This document shows, piece by piece, positions 28,469-37,857 of a stretch of DNA of 49,263 nucleotides; positions within the stretch are counted from its first letter, which is position 1, and each line of letters begins with the position of its first letter. Position numbers and translations under genes: made by a program. Under the pieces are notes generated by a model, which made no database searches, was not told where the DNA came from, and saw nothing but the letters and a program-made list of their open reading frames with translations. The DNA is from Acidovorax sp. (GTDB taxonomy: Bacteria; Pseudomonadota; Gammaproteobacteria; Burkholderiales; Burkholderiaceae_C), in contig NZ_JALEGG010000090.1 in the NCBI RefSeq assembly GCF_022763525.1, positions 1 through 49,263 on the forward strand. Reading direction: 5' to 3'.

Positions 28469-31002
28469 GCTGCCTGGCGGATGGGAATGACCTTGGCCTG
28501 GCTGCGCTCCTCCGCGCGCGCAGGGCGAATCTGCCCACGCTCTTCGACAAAAAGCAGGTTTTCATCGGCCTTGTCGCTGTTCACGAACGAGCGGAAGCGC
28601 TTGCGCGTCTCTGGGTCGGTCACGGCCGTCTTCCACTCGCACTGGTAGCTATCCACCACCTGCTGCATCTGGGCTTCAAGCTCAGCGCACAGGCCCAGAC
28701 TGTCCTTTTGCAGTACGTCCTGAAGGTAGGCCAAACCGCCTTCCAGGTTCTCTCGCCAGGTGCTGGTGCGCTGAAGCCGGTCTGCCGTGCGCACGTAGAA
28801 CATCAACACGCGGTCGATCAGGCGCACCAACGCCTCCTTCGTCAGGTCGGACGCGAACAACTCGGCGTGGCGGGGCTTCATGCCGCCGTTGCCGCAGATG
28901 TAGAGGTTCCAGCCCTCTTCGGTCGCGATCACACCGATGTCCTTGCCTTGCGCCTCGGCGCACTCGCGCGTACAGCCAGACACGCCGAACTTGATCTTGT
29001 GAGGTGCCCGCAAGCCCTTGTAGCGGTTCTCCAACTCCACGGCCAGTCCGACGCTGTCCTGCACACCATAGCGGCACCAAGTTGAGCCCACGCAGCTTTT
29101 GACAGTGCGCAGCGACTTGCCGTACGCATGGCCCGACTCGAAACCTGCGGCGATCAGCTCTTCCCAGATCAGTGGCAGTTGCTCCACCCGCGCGCCAAAC
29201 ATGTCCACGCGCGCGCCGCCGGTGACCTTGGTGTACAGGCCGTACTTCTTGGCCACCTGCCCCACGGCGATCAGGCCGTCGGGCGTGACTTCGCCGCCGG
29301 GCATGCGCGGCACCACCGAATACGTGCCATCCTTCTGGATGTTGCCCAGGTAGTAGTCGTTGCTGTCTTGCAGGCCCGCCAGTTCCTTCTTGAGCACGAA
29401 CTCGTTCCAGCACGAAGCAAACACACTGGCCGCCACGGGCTTGCAGATATCGCAGCCCATGCCGGTGCCATGTTTGGCCAGCAGGTCCTCAAAATTCTTG
29501 ATCTGGCCCACGCGCACCAGGTGATAGACCTCCTGGCGCGAATAAGCGAAGTGCTCGCAGATATGGTTGTTCACGGCCATGCCGCGGCGCGCCATCTCGG
29601 CTTTCATGACCTGGGTGACCAGGGGTACGCAACCGCCACAAGTCGCTCCGGCCTTGGTGCACGCCTTGACATCGGCGATGGTGCAAGCACCCTCGCCCAC
29701 GGCGGCGCAAATACCGCCCTTGGTGACGTTGTTGCACGAGCAGATCTGTGCAGAGTCGGGCAGCGCGTCCACGCCCAGGCCGGGCTTGGCCTTGCCATCG
29801 CTGGACGGGAAGATCAAGAACTCGGGGTCTTCCGGCAGCGTGATGCCATTGAGCGCCATCTGCAGCAGGGTGCCGTATTCCGCCGCATCGCCGATGAGCA
29901 CGGCGCCCAGCAGCTGCTTGCCGTCCTCGCTGATGACGATCTTCTTGTAGACCTGGCGGCGCTCGTCCACGTACTGGCAGGTGCGGCTGTGGGGCGTCTT
30001 GCCGTGGGCGTCGCCGATGCTGGCAACATCTACACCCATGAGCTTGAGCTTCGTGCTCATGTCCGCGCCAACAAAGGCCGCGTCGGCATCGCCCGCAATG
30101 TGGCGTGCGGCCACGCGGGCCATGTCGTAGCCGGGTGCCACCAAGCCGAAAGTCTGCTCGTTCCAAGAAGCGCATTCGCCAATGGCATACACGTTGTGGT
30201 CACTGGTGCGGCAAGCACTGTCGATGGCCACGCCACCGCGCGGGCCGATGGCCAGCACGCACTGGCGGGCCAACTCATCGCGCGGGCGGATGCCGGCGGA
30301 GAACACGATCATGTCGGTCTCCAGCCAGGAGCCGTCGGCAAACACCATGCGGTGCCGCGCCCGGGCCCCATCGGTGATCTCTTGCGTATTGCGGCCAGTG
30401 TGCACCTGCACGCCCAGTTCCTCAATCTTGGCGCGCAGCACGCGGCCACCGCCTTCATCCACCTGCACAGCCATCAGCCGCGGCGCGAACTCCACCACAT
30501 GGGTTTCCAGGCCCATGTCGCGCAGTGCCTTGGCGCATTCCAGGCCCAGCAGCCCACCGCCCACCACCACGCCTGTCTTGGACTTGGCGCCGGAGGCCAG
30601 CATGGCCTCCAGATCCTCGATGGTGCGATAGACGAAGCAGTGTTCACGGTCGCGCCCCGGAACCTGGGGCACAAAAGGATTGGAGCCTGTGGCGAGCACC
30701 AGCTTGTCATAGCTGAGCACCTCGCCATCCGCGGTGGTGACGGTGCGGCTGCGCCGGTCGATGGCCGCAGCACGGGTGGAGAGCCGCAGCGAAAAACCCG
30801 TTCGCTCAAAAAAGCCGGGCTCCACCAGCGAGAGGTCATCTGCGGCCTTGCCACTGAAGAACTCGGAAAGATGGACCCGGTCGTAGGCGGCACGCGGCTC
30901 TTCGCACAGCACGGTCACTTCCACATCGGACAGACCGGTGTCGGCAAGACTTTCGAGGAACTTTTGGCCTACCATGCCGTGGCCGATAAGAACGATTTTC
31001 AT
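28465..31002 (-). CDS. nirB: Nitrite reductase (NADH) large subunit
   Basis: MKIVLIGHGMVGQKFLESL; BFD CSCNNVTKG; KIKFGVSGCTRECAEAQGKDIGVIATEEGWNLYICGNGG siroheme/4Fe-4S motif. Confidence 0.96.
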   Translation of the reverse strand: MKIVLIGHGMVGQKFLESLADTGLSDVEVTVLCEEPRAAYDRVHLSEFFSGKAADDLSLVEPGFFERTGFSLRLSTRAAAIDRRSRTVTTADGEVLSYDKLVLATGSNPFVPQVPGRDREHCFVYRTIEDLEAMLASGAKSKTGVVVGGGLLGLECAKALRDMGLETHVVEFAPRLMAVQVDEGGGRVLRAKIEELGVQVHTGRNTQEITDGARARHRMVFADGSWLETDMIVFSAGIRPRDELARQCVLAIGPRGGVAIDSACRTSDHNVYAIGECASWNEQTFGLVAPGYDMARVAARHIAGDADAAFVGADMSTKLKLMGVDVASIGDAHGKTPHSRTCQYVDERRQVYKKIVISEDGKQLLGAVLIGDAAEYGTLLQMALNGITLPEDPEFLIFPSSDGKAKPGLGVDALPDSAQICSCNNVTKGGICAAVGEGACTIADVKACTKAGATCGGCVPLVTQVMKAEMARRGMAVNNHICEHFAYSRQEVYHLVRVGQIKNFEDLLAKHGTGMGCDICKPVAASVFASCWNEFVLKKELAGLQDSNDYYLGNIQKDGTYSVVPRMPGGEVTPDGLIAVGQVAKKYGLYTKVTGGARVDMFGARVEQLPLIWEELIAAGFESGHAYGKSLRTVKSCVGSTWCRYGVQDSVGLAVELENRYKGLRAPHKIKFGVSGCTRECAEAQGKDIGVIATEEGWNLYICGNGGMKPRHAELFASDLTKEALVRLIDRVLMFYVRTADRLQRTSTWRENLEGGLAYLQDVLQKDSLGLCAELEAQMQQVVDSYQCEWKTAVTDPETRKRFRSFVNSDKADENLLFVEERGQIRPARAEERSQAKVIPIRQAA

Positions 31003-31154
31003 GCGGGATCTCCTGCAAGGGATCCGGCCATCTCGAAGGGCAGGTGAGAATGCCGTGCGTCGCCCCTTCACGGAGGCAATCAACGCAGCGCATCCTCCGC
31101 GATGGCACGGCGGGGATGGAACGAGCCAGCGAGGAGGAACACATCCTTCCTAGC

Positions 31155-31214
31155 CGGGGTTCCGCCATCATTAGCGGAGGGATCGAACCGTCCACGGGCA
31201 GCCTCACCCATGGA
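31155..31214 (-). promoter_or_regulatory. Tandem hexaloop hairpins (candidate ANTAR target) in the nirB leader
   Basis: Minus strand: GTCCATGGGT-GAGGCT-GCCCGTGGAC, then 11 nt, then TCCGCT-AATGAT-GGCGGA. Confidence 0.62.
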
Positions 31215-31228
31215 CGTACTCGGAAGAT

Positions 31229-31244
31229 CGCAAATTCCGTGCCG
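31229..31244 (-). promoter_or_regulatory. Candidate sigma54 -24/-12 promoter for nirBD
   Basis: Minus strand CGGCACGGAATTTGCG compared with TGGCACG-N4-TTGCW; GG-N10-GC spacing. Confidence 0.65.
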
Positions 31245-31253
31245 CACCATTCC

Positions 31254-31270
31254 TGCACCTTCGCGGCGCA
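31254..31270 (-). promoter_or_regulatory. Candidate NtrC-type site
   Basis: Minus strand TGCGCC-GCGAA-GGTGCA compared with TGCACC-N5-GGTGCA (one mismatch in the arms). Confidence 0.45.
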
Positions 31271-31518
31271 CGCAGATGCATGGATGACTCCCAGCCGTTC
31301 GATGACCTGCTTTCCATACTGGCGACCGCCTCAAGGCGGTGCAGCGCGTCACCAAAGCTGGGCGAAGGATGGTCCTCCCGCCGTCATCCCGGCATCTTTT
31401 TGCTTGCAAAGGATTCCGGCTGCGGCAGACTGCCTGCACAGAAGTGACCAGAACTCCGCGGCCGCTCCGGCTGTTCCCAGCGCCGCCCGTGGAGATTCCC
31501 TTCCCCAGGAGCTAGAAG

Positions 31519-31722
31519 ATGAGTGTCGAACGACGGACCACCAACGACCGCCGCAGTGGACAAGACAGACGCAAGAAGGAGGATGGCCCACCGGCGGGCT
31601 ACGAGCGTCGGCGCGCCGTGGAACCTCGGCAACCGGAGCTTACCGAGCTACACCTCAGCGAGGAAGAACTCCGGGCGTTGGGATTCATGCCGGGCGCGTC
31701 CGGCTCGAAAAATTCCAATTGA
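31519..31722 (+). CDS. Small charged protein of unknown function (67 aa, repeated xRR motifs)
   Basis: MSVERRTTNDRRSGQDRRKKEDGPPAGYERRR; preceded by CCAGGAGCTAGAAG (SD-like). Confidence 0.55.
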   Translation: MSVERRTTNDRRSGQDRRKKEDGPPAGYERRRAVEPRQPELTELHLSEEELRALGFMPGASGSKNSN

Positions 31723-31799
31723 ACGCATGGAGCAAGCGCCTGCCGGCTGCCTGCACAATGCACAGGTTGGGCCAACGCCAACCGATTCACCAATGCCGA

Positions 31800-32099
31800 T
31801 CAGCCGGCCTGCAATGTGAGCAGTCGATGCGCCACCATGTCGAGTGCTGGCCGCGTGATCCCTTGCTTGTCCGTCCATACCCGGGGTGTCAGGCTTCCGG
31901 CCAGAGCTACCGAATCCCCATCGCGCAATTGGTGAAGGCCACTGCACACGCTCGCTTCAAAGGCGATCACGTTCACGAACAACATTTCGGCTTCTGCCGT
32001 GCTGGCGCGGACTTTGGCCACGGAGAAAGGCCGCCCTGTCTTGTCGGTACGTTGTTCGCAGTCGCCGTAAAGGCGACCCGCCACGAGTCCATCGATCAT
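31800..32099 (-). CDS. SSB-like OB-fold single-stranded DNA-binding protein, short form
   Basis: MIDGLVAGRLYGDCEQRTDKTGRPFSVAKVRASTAEAEMLFVNVIAFEASVCSGLHQLRDGDSVALAGSLTPRVWTDKQGITRPALDMVA. Confidence 0.7.
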   Translation of the reverse strand: MIDGLVAGRLYGDCEQRTDKTGRPFSVAKVRASTAEAEMLFVNVIAFEASVCSGLHQLRDGDSVALAGSLTPRVWTDKQGITRPALDMVAHRLLTLQAG

Positions 32100-32178
32100 T
32101 GAATCCCTTCGCCCAGCGGGCAAGTCGGCCATGCAGCCCAACGGTGCAACCCAGGCCGCCAAATCGGCTGCTGCAAGC

Positions 32179-32210
32179 AAAAAAGCCCAGAACCTTTCGG
32201 TTCTGGGCTC
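32179..32210 (-). terminator. Rho-independent terminator after tRNA-Pro
   Basis: Minus strand AGCCCAGAACC-GAAA-GGTTCTGGGCTTTTTT. Confidence 0.9.
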
Positions 32211-32220
32211 TTGCTATCAA

Positions 32221-32297
32221 TGGTCGGCGTGGCGGGATTCGAACTCGCGACCCCTTGCACCCCATGCAAGTGCGCTACCAGGCTGCGCTACACGCCG
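32221..32297 (-). tRNA. tRNA-Pro(GGG)
   Basis: 77-nt cloverleaf, CTTGC-ATGGGGT-GCAAG anticodon arm, encoded CCA. Confidence 0.95.
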
Positions 32298-32327
32298 ACA
32301 AGACTTAGATTATATGCACAAAAAAGG

Positions 32328-32777
32328 TCACCCCGGAGAAAGTAGCGCACGAATTTCAAATAATTCTTTGCGCATGGCATTGGAGTCCAGCGCGAGCCCT
32401 TTCGCATCAATGGAAAGATCTCGCGCGTTGTCCACCAGCATGCTCGGTGGCTCGACCCACTCCCCCTCAGAATGAGCGCCGTCCATGCCACCATCCGCCT
32501 GTGCATCGGCACGGCCCGCGTGGACCAGCTCTTGAAGCCGGTTGCGCGCACCGCTGATCGTGAAACCCTGGTCATACAGCAAATCCCGGATGCGCCGGAT
32601 CATGAGCACCTCGTGGTGCTGGTAATAGCGCCGGTTGCCGCGCCGCTTCATGGGCCGCAACTGCGTGAACTCCTGTTCCCAATAGCGCAAGACATGCGGC
32701 TTCACGCCACACAGCTCCGCTACCTCACCAATCGTGAAGTACCGCTTGGCAGGAATGGAAGGAAGGGTGGTGCCCAT
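32328..32777 (-). CDS. MerR family transcriptional regulator
   Basis: KRYFTIGEVAELCGVKPHVLRYWEQEFTQLRPMKRRGNRRYYQHHEVLMIRRIRDLLYDQGFTI. Confidence 0.93.
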   Translation of the reverse strand: MGTTLPSIPAKRYFTIGEVAELCGVKPHVLRYWEQEFTQLRPMKRRGNRRYYQHHEVLMIRRIRDLLYDQGFTISGARNRLQELVHAGRADAQADGGMDGAHSEGEWVEPPSMLVDNARDLSIDAKGLALDSNAMRKELFEIRALLSPG

Positions 32778-32874
32778 GGAATCGGGATTCAGACGGGAAA
32801 GCCGACAAGGGTACTGCAGACGCGGTCATCCCGCCAGCCGCAGCCGCCAAATAGGACACAAAATCGGTACATAG

Positions 32875-33225
32875 TTACCCTGCGGCCGAGGTCTGGATCT
32901 GCTCCTTGAGCTTGCTGCTGGCATGGAAAGTCACCACCCGGCGCGCCTTGATGGGAATGGCTTCGCCGGTGCGCGGATTGCGCCCCGGGCGTGGCGCCTT
33001 CGTACGGATCTGGAAATTCCCAAACCCCGACAGCTTGACATCCTTGCCCTCAACGAGGCTTTGCGCAATCAGATCAAAGAATGCGTCAATCATGTCTTTG
33101 GACTCGCGCTTGTTCAAACCGATCTGGTCGAACAGCAGATCGGCCAATTGCGCCTTCGTCAGTGCCGGGGTCTCCAGGCTTTCGACAGCAAATTCCATCA
33201 CTGCATCACTCCCCATCAAGCTCAT
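32875..33225 (-). CDS. ihfA: Integration host factor subunit alpha
   Basis: [32 protein letters not shown]...[39 protein letters not shown]. Confidence 0.95.
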   Translation of the reverse strand: MSLMGSDAVMEFAVESLETPALTKAQLADLLFDQIGLNKRESKDMIDAFFDLIAQSLVEGKDVKLSGFGNFQIRTKAPRPGRNPRTGEAIPIKARRVVTFHASSKLKEQIQTSAAG

Positions 33226-33227
33226 CG

Positions 33228-35675
33228 TTAAATGCGCAGCCGCGCGCCTGTATCCTGGACCAGGCGTGCCACCACTGCCTGCACGGCAGCTTCAATCTCG
33301 GCCTCGGTCAAGGTAGCTTCATCACGGCCCAAGGTCAGGCGCACGGCCAAGCTCTTTTCTCCCGCAGCCAAGCCGCCCGCAGGGGCTTCTTCACCGGGAC
33401 GCAGTGCCTTGGGTCGGTACACGTCGAACAACACGGCCGAGCGCAACATGCCCGCGGGTGCTGCGGCGTGAACGGCGGCCATGATGTCAGCGTGCGTGAC
33501 ACGCTCTGCCACCACCACGGCCACATCGCGCTCCACGGCCTGGTGCTTGGCCACCGGCTTGAACTGCGGCACAGCGCGCTGCAGCACGGCATCAAGCTCG
33601 AGTTCGAACAAAACGGGCGCCTGGGGCAGGTCCCACGACTGGCGCCACTGGGGATGCAGCTCACCCACAAAGCCGATGGCGCGGCCGCCCACCATCACGC
33701 GCGCGCAGCGGCCCGGGTGCATGGCGGGATGCGTGGCAGCCTCGAAGGTGGGACGCAGCGGCGCGAGCATCGCCTCCACATCACCCTTCACATCGAAGAA
33801 GTCGATGGGCTGGTCCTTGCGGCCCCATTGCAGCGTGTCGGCCGCGCCATAGGCCAGGCCCGCCACGCGCATGGGCTGGTGGAACCCCTCCACCGTGGTG
33901 TCGGTGTTCTGCACGCTGGAATCGCGCAAGAACACGCGGCCCAGCTCGAACACGCGCACGCGCCCGGCCTTGCGGTCGAGGTTGAACTTGAGCACCTGCA
34001 GCAGCGAGCCCAGCAGTGTGGAGCGCATCACGCTCATCTGGCTGGCGATGGGGTTGAGCAGCTTGATGGGCGTGGCGTTGCCAGCCAGCTCGTGCTCCCA
34101 GCGCTCTTCCACAAAGCTGAAGTTGATGGTTTCCTGATAGCCCAGGCCGGCCAGCTGGCGGCGCACGGCAAACGGGCTGCGCGTGGCTTCGGGCGGCAGC
34201 TTGGGCGTGATTGGCGCCAGTGGCGGCGTGGTGGGCAGGTTGTTGTAGCCCACCATGCGGGCCACTTCTTCGATCAGGTCTTCTTCGATGGTGATATCGA
34301 AGCGGTACGAGGGCGGCGCGACGGTGAGCGTGCCATCGCCTTCCGTCACCGGCAGGCCCAGACCGCGCAGTGCATCGGCGCACTGTGCCTGCGTGAGCGG
34401 CATGCCGATGACCTTGGCCGCACGCGCCACGCGCAGCGTCACAGGCTGGGGCTTGGGCAGGTTCACCTGTTGGTCGTCCATGGAGCCGCAGGCAGTCTCG
34501 GGCGTGCCGCAGATGTCGATCACGAGCTGCGTGATGCGCTCGATGTGCTCCACCGTCAGGCTCGGGTCCACGCCGCGTTCAAAGCGGTGGCCAGCGTCGG
34601 TGGAGAAATTGAAGCGGCGCGAACGCCCCGCCACGGCCTTGGGCCACCAGAAGGCAGCTTCGATGTAGATGTGTTGGGTGTCGTCCGACACGGCCGTCGC
34701 ATCGCCGCCCATGATGCCAGCCAGCGACTCGACCTGGTTGTCGTCAGCAATCACGCCCACCTTCTCGTCCACCGTGATGGTGTTGCCGTTGAGCAGCTTG
34801 AGCTGCTCGCCGGGCTGGCCCCAGCGCACATCCAGCGTGCCGTGGATCTTGTCGAGGTCGAAGATGTGCGAAGGCCGGCCCAGCTCGAACATCACGTAGT
34901 TGGAGATGTCCACCAGTGGCGACACGCCGCGCTGCCCGCAGCGCGCCAGGCGATCCAGCATCCACTGCGGCGTGGCCGCGCGCGTGTTCACGTTGCGCAC
35001 GATGCGGCCCGAGAAACGACCGCACAGGTCGGGCGCGCTGATCTTCACGGGCAGCTTGTCATTCAGCGTGGGCTGCACGGCGGGGAACGACGGCTGCTTG
35101 AGCGGTGCGCCGGTCAACGCCGCCAGCTCGCGCGCGATGCCATACACGCTCAGGCAATGCGCCAGATTGGGCGTGAGCTTGAGCGTGAACAGCGTGTCGT
35201 CCAGATTCAGGTACGTGCGGATGTCCTGCCCCACAGGCGCGGAAGCATCCAGCTCCAGCAGGCCCCCGTGGTCTTCCGACAGCTTGAGCTCGCGCGCCGA
35301 GCACAGCATGCCCTGGCTTTCCACACCGCGCAGCTTGCCCACCTTGATGAGAAAGGGCTTGCCGTCGTCGCCGGGCGGCAGTTCCGCGCCGACCAGCGCG
35401 CACGGAACCTTGATGCCCACGCGCGCATTGGGCGCACCGCACACGATGTTGAGCAACGCGCCCTGCCCCACGTCTACCTGGCATACGCGCAGGCGGTCGG
35501 CGTCAGGATGCTGCACGGCCTCCTTGATCTCGCCCACGACGATCTTGGTAAAGGGCGGCGCCACGGGGCGCAGCTCTTCGACCTCCAGGCCCGCCATGGT
35601 GAGGGTATCGGCCAGCTCTTGCGTGCTCAGCGGGGGGTTGCAGAATTCGCGCAACCAGGACTCGGGGAATTGCAT
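33228..35675 (-). CDS. pheT: Phenylalanine-tRNA ligase beta subunit
   Basis: [35 protein letters not shown]; tRNA-binding, B3/B4, B5 and FDX-ACB regions; synteny with pheS/ihfA. Confidence 0.97.
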   Translation of the reverse strand: MQFPESWLREFCNPPLSTQELADTLTMAGLEVEELRPVAPPFTKIVVGEIKEAVQHPDADRLRVCQVDVGQGALLNIVCGAPNARVGIKVPCALVGAELPPGDDGKPFLIKVGKLRGVESQGMLCSARELKLSEDHGGLLELDASAPVGQDIRTYLNLDDTLFTLKLTPNLAHCLSVYGIARELAALTGAPLKQPSFPAVQPTLNDKLPVKISAPDLCGRFSGRIVRNVNTRAATPQWMLDRLARCGQRGVSPLVDISNYVMFELGRPSHIFDLDKIHGTLDVRWGQPGEQLKLLNGNTITVDEKVGVIADDNQVESLAGIMGGDATAVSDDTQHIYIEAAFWWPKAVAGRSRRFNFSTDAGHRFERGVDPSLTVEHIERITQLVIDICGTPETACGSMDDQQVNLPKPQPVTLRVARAAKVIGMPLTQAQCADALRGLGLPVTEGDGTLTVAPPSYRFDITIEEDLIEEVARMVGYNNLPTTPPLAPITPKLPPEATRSPFAVRRQLAGLGYQETINFSFVEERWEHELAGNATPIKLLNPIASQMSVMRSTLLGSLLQVLKFNLDRKAGRVRVFELGRVFLRDSSVQNTDTTVEGFHQPMRVAGLAYGAADTLQWGRKDQPIDFFDVKGDVEAMLAPLRPTFEAATHPAMHPGRCARVMVGGRAIGFVGELHPQWRQSWDLPQAPVLFELELDAVLQRAVPQFKPVAKHQAVERDVAVVVAERVTHADIMAAVHAAAPAGMLRSAVLFDVYRPKALRPGEEAPAGGLAAGEKSLAVRLTLGRDEATLTEAEIEAAVQAVVARLVQDTGARLRI

Positions 35676-35715
35676 GGTGTAGAAACTCTTGTGCTCGAGG
35701 CGTTTGCTCTTGAAA

Positions 35716-35802
35716 AGATAGCTGCTTGCGCTTTTCGGGGCTTGGTTTCAGTATGAAACGGCTTTGAATTCCAATGAAATCAAGCGCTGGCAGCTCACTT
35801 TT
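35716..35802 (+). repeat. Dispersed repeat, copy C, split/expanded
   Basis: AAGATAGCTGCTTGCGCTTTT...AATCAAGCGCTGGCAGCTCACTTTTTTG. Confidence 0.5.
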
Positions 35803-35829
35803 TTGCTTGGCTGGGGCAGGTTGGCAGGG

Positions 35830-36882
35830 TCACTGAAACTGCGACAGGAAACGGATGTCGCCGTCAAAGAACACGCGCAGGTCATTCACGCCGTAGCGCA
35901 GCATGGTGAGGCGGTCGGGGCCCATGCCGAAGGCAAAGCCGATGTACTTTTCGGGGTCCAGCCCCATGTTGCGCACCACGTTGGGGTGCACTTGGCCGGA
36001 GCCGGCCACTTCCAGCCAGCGGCCGGCCAGCGGGCCAGTCTGGAACTGGATGTCGATCTCGGCGCTGGGCTCCGTGAAGGGGAAGAAGCTGGGCCTGAAA
36101 CGCAGCACCAGATCATCGCTTTCAAAGAAGGTGCGGCAGAAGTCGGTGAACACCACCTTCAGGTCCTTGAAGCTCACGTTCTCGCCAATCCACAGGCCCT
36201 CGCACTGGTGGAACATGGGCGAGTGCGTGGCGTCGCTGTCCACGCGGTAGGTGCGGCCCGGGGCGATCACACGGATCTCGGGCATGGCCTGGCCGGCGTC
36301 GAGCAGAGCGCGGTGCTTCTTCACATGCTGCACCGCATGGCGGATCTGCATCGGGCTGGTGTGCGTGCGCAGCAGGTTGGGGGCGGTGGCAGTGCCGCCC
36401 TCTACGTAGAAGGTGTCGTGCATGGAACGCGCGGGGTGATCTTCCGGCGTGTTCAGTGCGGTGAAGTTGAACCAGTCGGTCTCGATCTCGGGGCCCTGGG
36501 CCACGTCGAATCCCATCGAGCCGAAGATGCCCTCGATGCGCTCGAGCGTGAGCGACACGGGGTGCAGTCCGCCCTGCCCGCGCTGGCGGCCCGGCAGGCT
36601 CACGTCCAGCGCTTCGGCCTTGAGCTGGGCCTGCAGTTCGGCATCGGCCAGGGCTTGGCGGCGTGCCGTCAGCGCGCCTTCGATGGCCTGCTTGGCAAGG
36701 TTGATGGCTGCGCCGCGGGATTTTTTCTCCTCCACGGACAGCTGTGCCATGCCTTTCATGAGCTCGGTCACGCGGCCCGACTTGCCCAGAAACTGCGCTT
36801 TGGCGTTTTCCAGATCTGCAGGGGTGGCGCTTTGGGCGAACAACTGCGTCGCGCTCTCGACCAGGGAATCCAACTCGTTCAT
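35830..36882 (-). CDS. pheS: Phenylalanine-tRNA ligase alpha subunit
   Basis: [73 protein letters not shown]. Confidence 0.97.
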   Translation of the reverse strand: MNELDSLVESATQLFAQSATPADLENAKAQFLGKSGRVTELMKGMAQLSVEEKKSRGAAINLAKQAIEGALTARRQALADAELQAQLKAEALDVSLPGRQRGQGGLHPVSLTLERIEGIFGSMGFDVAQGPEIETDWFNFTALNTPEDHPARSMHDTFYVEGGTATAPNLLRTHTSPMQIRHAVQHVKKHRALLDAGQAMPEIRVIAPGRTYRVDSDATHSPMFHQCEGLWIGENVSFKDLKVVFTDFCRTFFESDDLVLRFRPSFFPFTEPSAEIDIQFQTGPLAGRWLEVAGSGQVHPNVVRNMGLDPEKYIGFAFGMGPDRLTMLRYGVNDLRVFFDGDIRFLSQFQ

Positions 36883-36896
36883 ACCGACTCTTTCAA

Positions 36897-36976
36897 GATT
36901 TACGCAAACAAGGACGCACAAGCAAGCAACATCTCCATGCGGCAAGCGTCTTGCCGGAACCTGCTTTGCGTAAATC
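36897..36976 (-). promoter_or_regulatory. pheS leader structure: 12-bp inverted repeat enclosing a 7-bp hairpin
   Basis: Minus strand GATTTACGCAAA (36976..36965)...TTTGCGTAAATC (36908..36897), enclosing CGGCAAG-ACG-CTTGCCG. Confidence 0.6.
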
Positions 36977-37002
36977 GTTCTTTATCGACTCGTGAAAATG
37001 AA

Positions 37003-37036
37003 CAAGGGCTAGCGCCTTTTCAAGCCCTAGCCCTTG
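37003..37036 (-). terminator. Strong hairpin between rplT and pheS (terminator- or attenuator-like)
   Basis: CAAGGGCTAG-14 nt-CTAGCCCTTG, followed on the minus strand by TTCATTTT. Confidence 0.5.
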
Positions 37037-37042
37037 CTGTTA

Positions 37043-37073
37043 TTGCGCAAGCAGCTATCAGAACGATAGCTGC
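37043..37073 (-). repeat. Dispersed repeat, copy D (partial)
   Basis: Minus strand AGCAGCTATCGTTCTGATAGCTGCTTGCGC. Confidence 0.5.
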
Positions 37074-37084
37074 TCATCGTGAAC

Positions 37085-37444
37085 TCAAGCAGCCAGCTTG
37101 GCCTTGACTTGCTCCACGATGCTGCCAAAGGCAGCCTTGTCGTGCACGGCGAGATCGGCCAGCATCTTGCGGTCGATCTCGATGGATGCCTTCTTCAGGC
37201 CGTTGGCGAACTGGCTGTAGGTCAGGCCCAGTTCACGAGCAGCGGCGTTGATACGGGCGATCCACAGCTGGCGGAACACGCGCTTCTTGGTGCGGCGGTC
37301 ACGGTAGGCATATTGCCCAGCCTTCATCACCGCCTGCTTGGCGATGCGGAAGACGTTACCGCGGCGACCACGGAAGCCCTTGGCAAGGGCGAGAACTTTC
37401 TTGTGACGGGCACGGGCCGTTACACCACGTTTGACGCGAGGCAT
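37085..37444 (-). CDS. rplT: 50S ribosomal protein L20
   Basis: [51 protein letters not shown]. Confidence 0.98.
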   Translation of the reverse strand: MPRVKRGVTARARHKKVLALAKGFRGRRGNVFRIAKQAVMKAGQYAYRDRRTKKRVFRQLWIARINAAARELGLTYSQFANGLKKASIEIDRKMLADLAVHDKAAFGSIVEQVKAKLAA

Positions 37445-37469
37445 GTATGTACTCCTTGTTCGTCAGTTA

Positions 37470-37673
37470 TTACAGGCCAGCGCTGGGCAGCATTTGTGCG
37501 ATCGAGCCCATGTTGGTCTCATGCACATTCACTGCACCACGCAGGTGGCGCTTGTTCTTGGTGGTCTTCTTGGTCAAGATGTGACGCTTGAAGGCTTGAC
37601 CGCGCTTGACGGTGCCACCGGGACGAACGCGGAAACGTTTTTTCGCGCTGCTCTTGGTCTTCATTTTGGGCAT
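37470..37673 (-). CDS. rpmI: 50S ribosomal protein L35
   Basis: [46 protein letters not shown]. Confidence 0.97.
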   Translation of the reverse strand: MPKMKTKSSAKKRFRVRPGGTVKRGQAFKRHILTKKTTKNKRHLRGAVNVHETNMGSIAQMLPSAGL

Positions 37674-37857
37674 GTGAATGCTCCTTCTTCATTGTGCTCG
37701 CGAGGCGTTTGCAAACCGATCTGCAAACTTGTTGGCCCCGAGCCACTTTTATCGAAAGACTTCCGCCTTTCGTTCGGCGGCGCCTGAGCGCCGCCTTTTG
37801 AGCGCCACGCCTTTGCGGACGCCGCACTCAAATCTCAATCACATCGACAACGCTGCC

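Noticed and set aside
29128-31047. 639-aa plus-strand ORF opposite nirB
   Set aside because: Antisense artefact; no domain signal.
31325-31340. ACCGCC-TCAA-GGCGGT hairpin upstream of nirB as a terminator
   Set aside because: No U-tract on either strand; probably a protein site or chance palindrome.
32221-32297. Active genomic island at tRNA-Pro
   Set aside because: No integrase and no second copy of the tRNA 3' end seen in the window; only the SSB-like gene hints at it.
33081-35756. 891-aa plus-strand ORF opposite pheT
   Set aside because: High-GC shadow ORF, His/Arg/Gln-rich with no recognisable domain; pheT on the minus strand is unambiguous.
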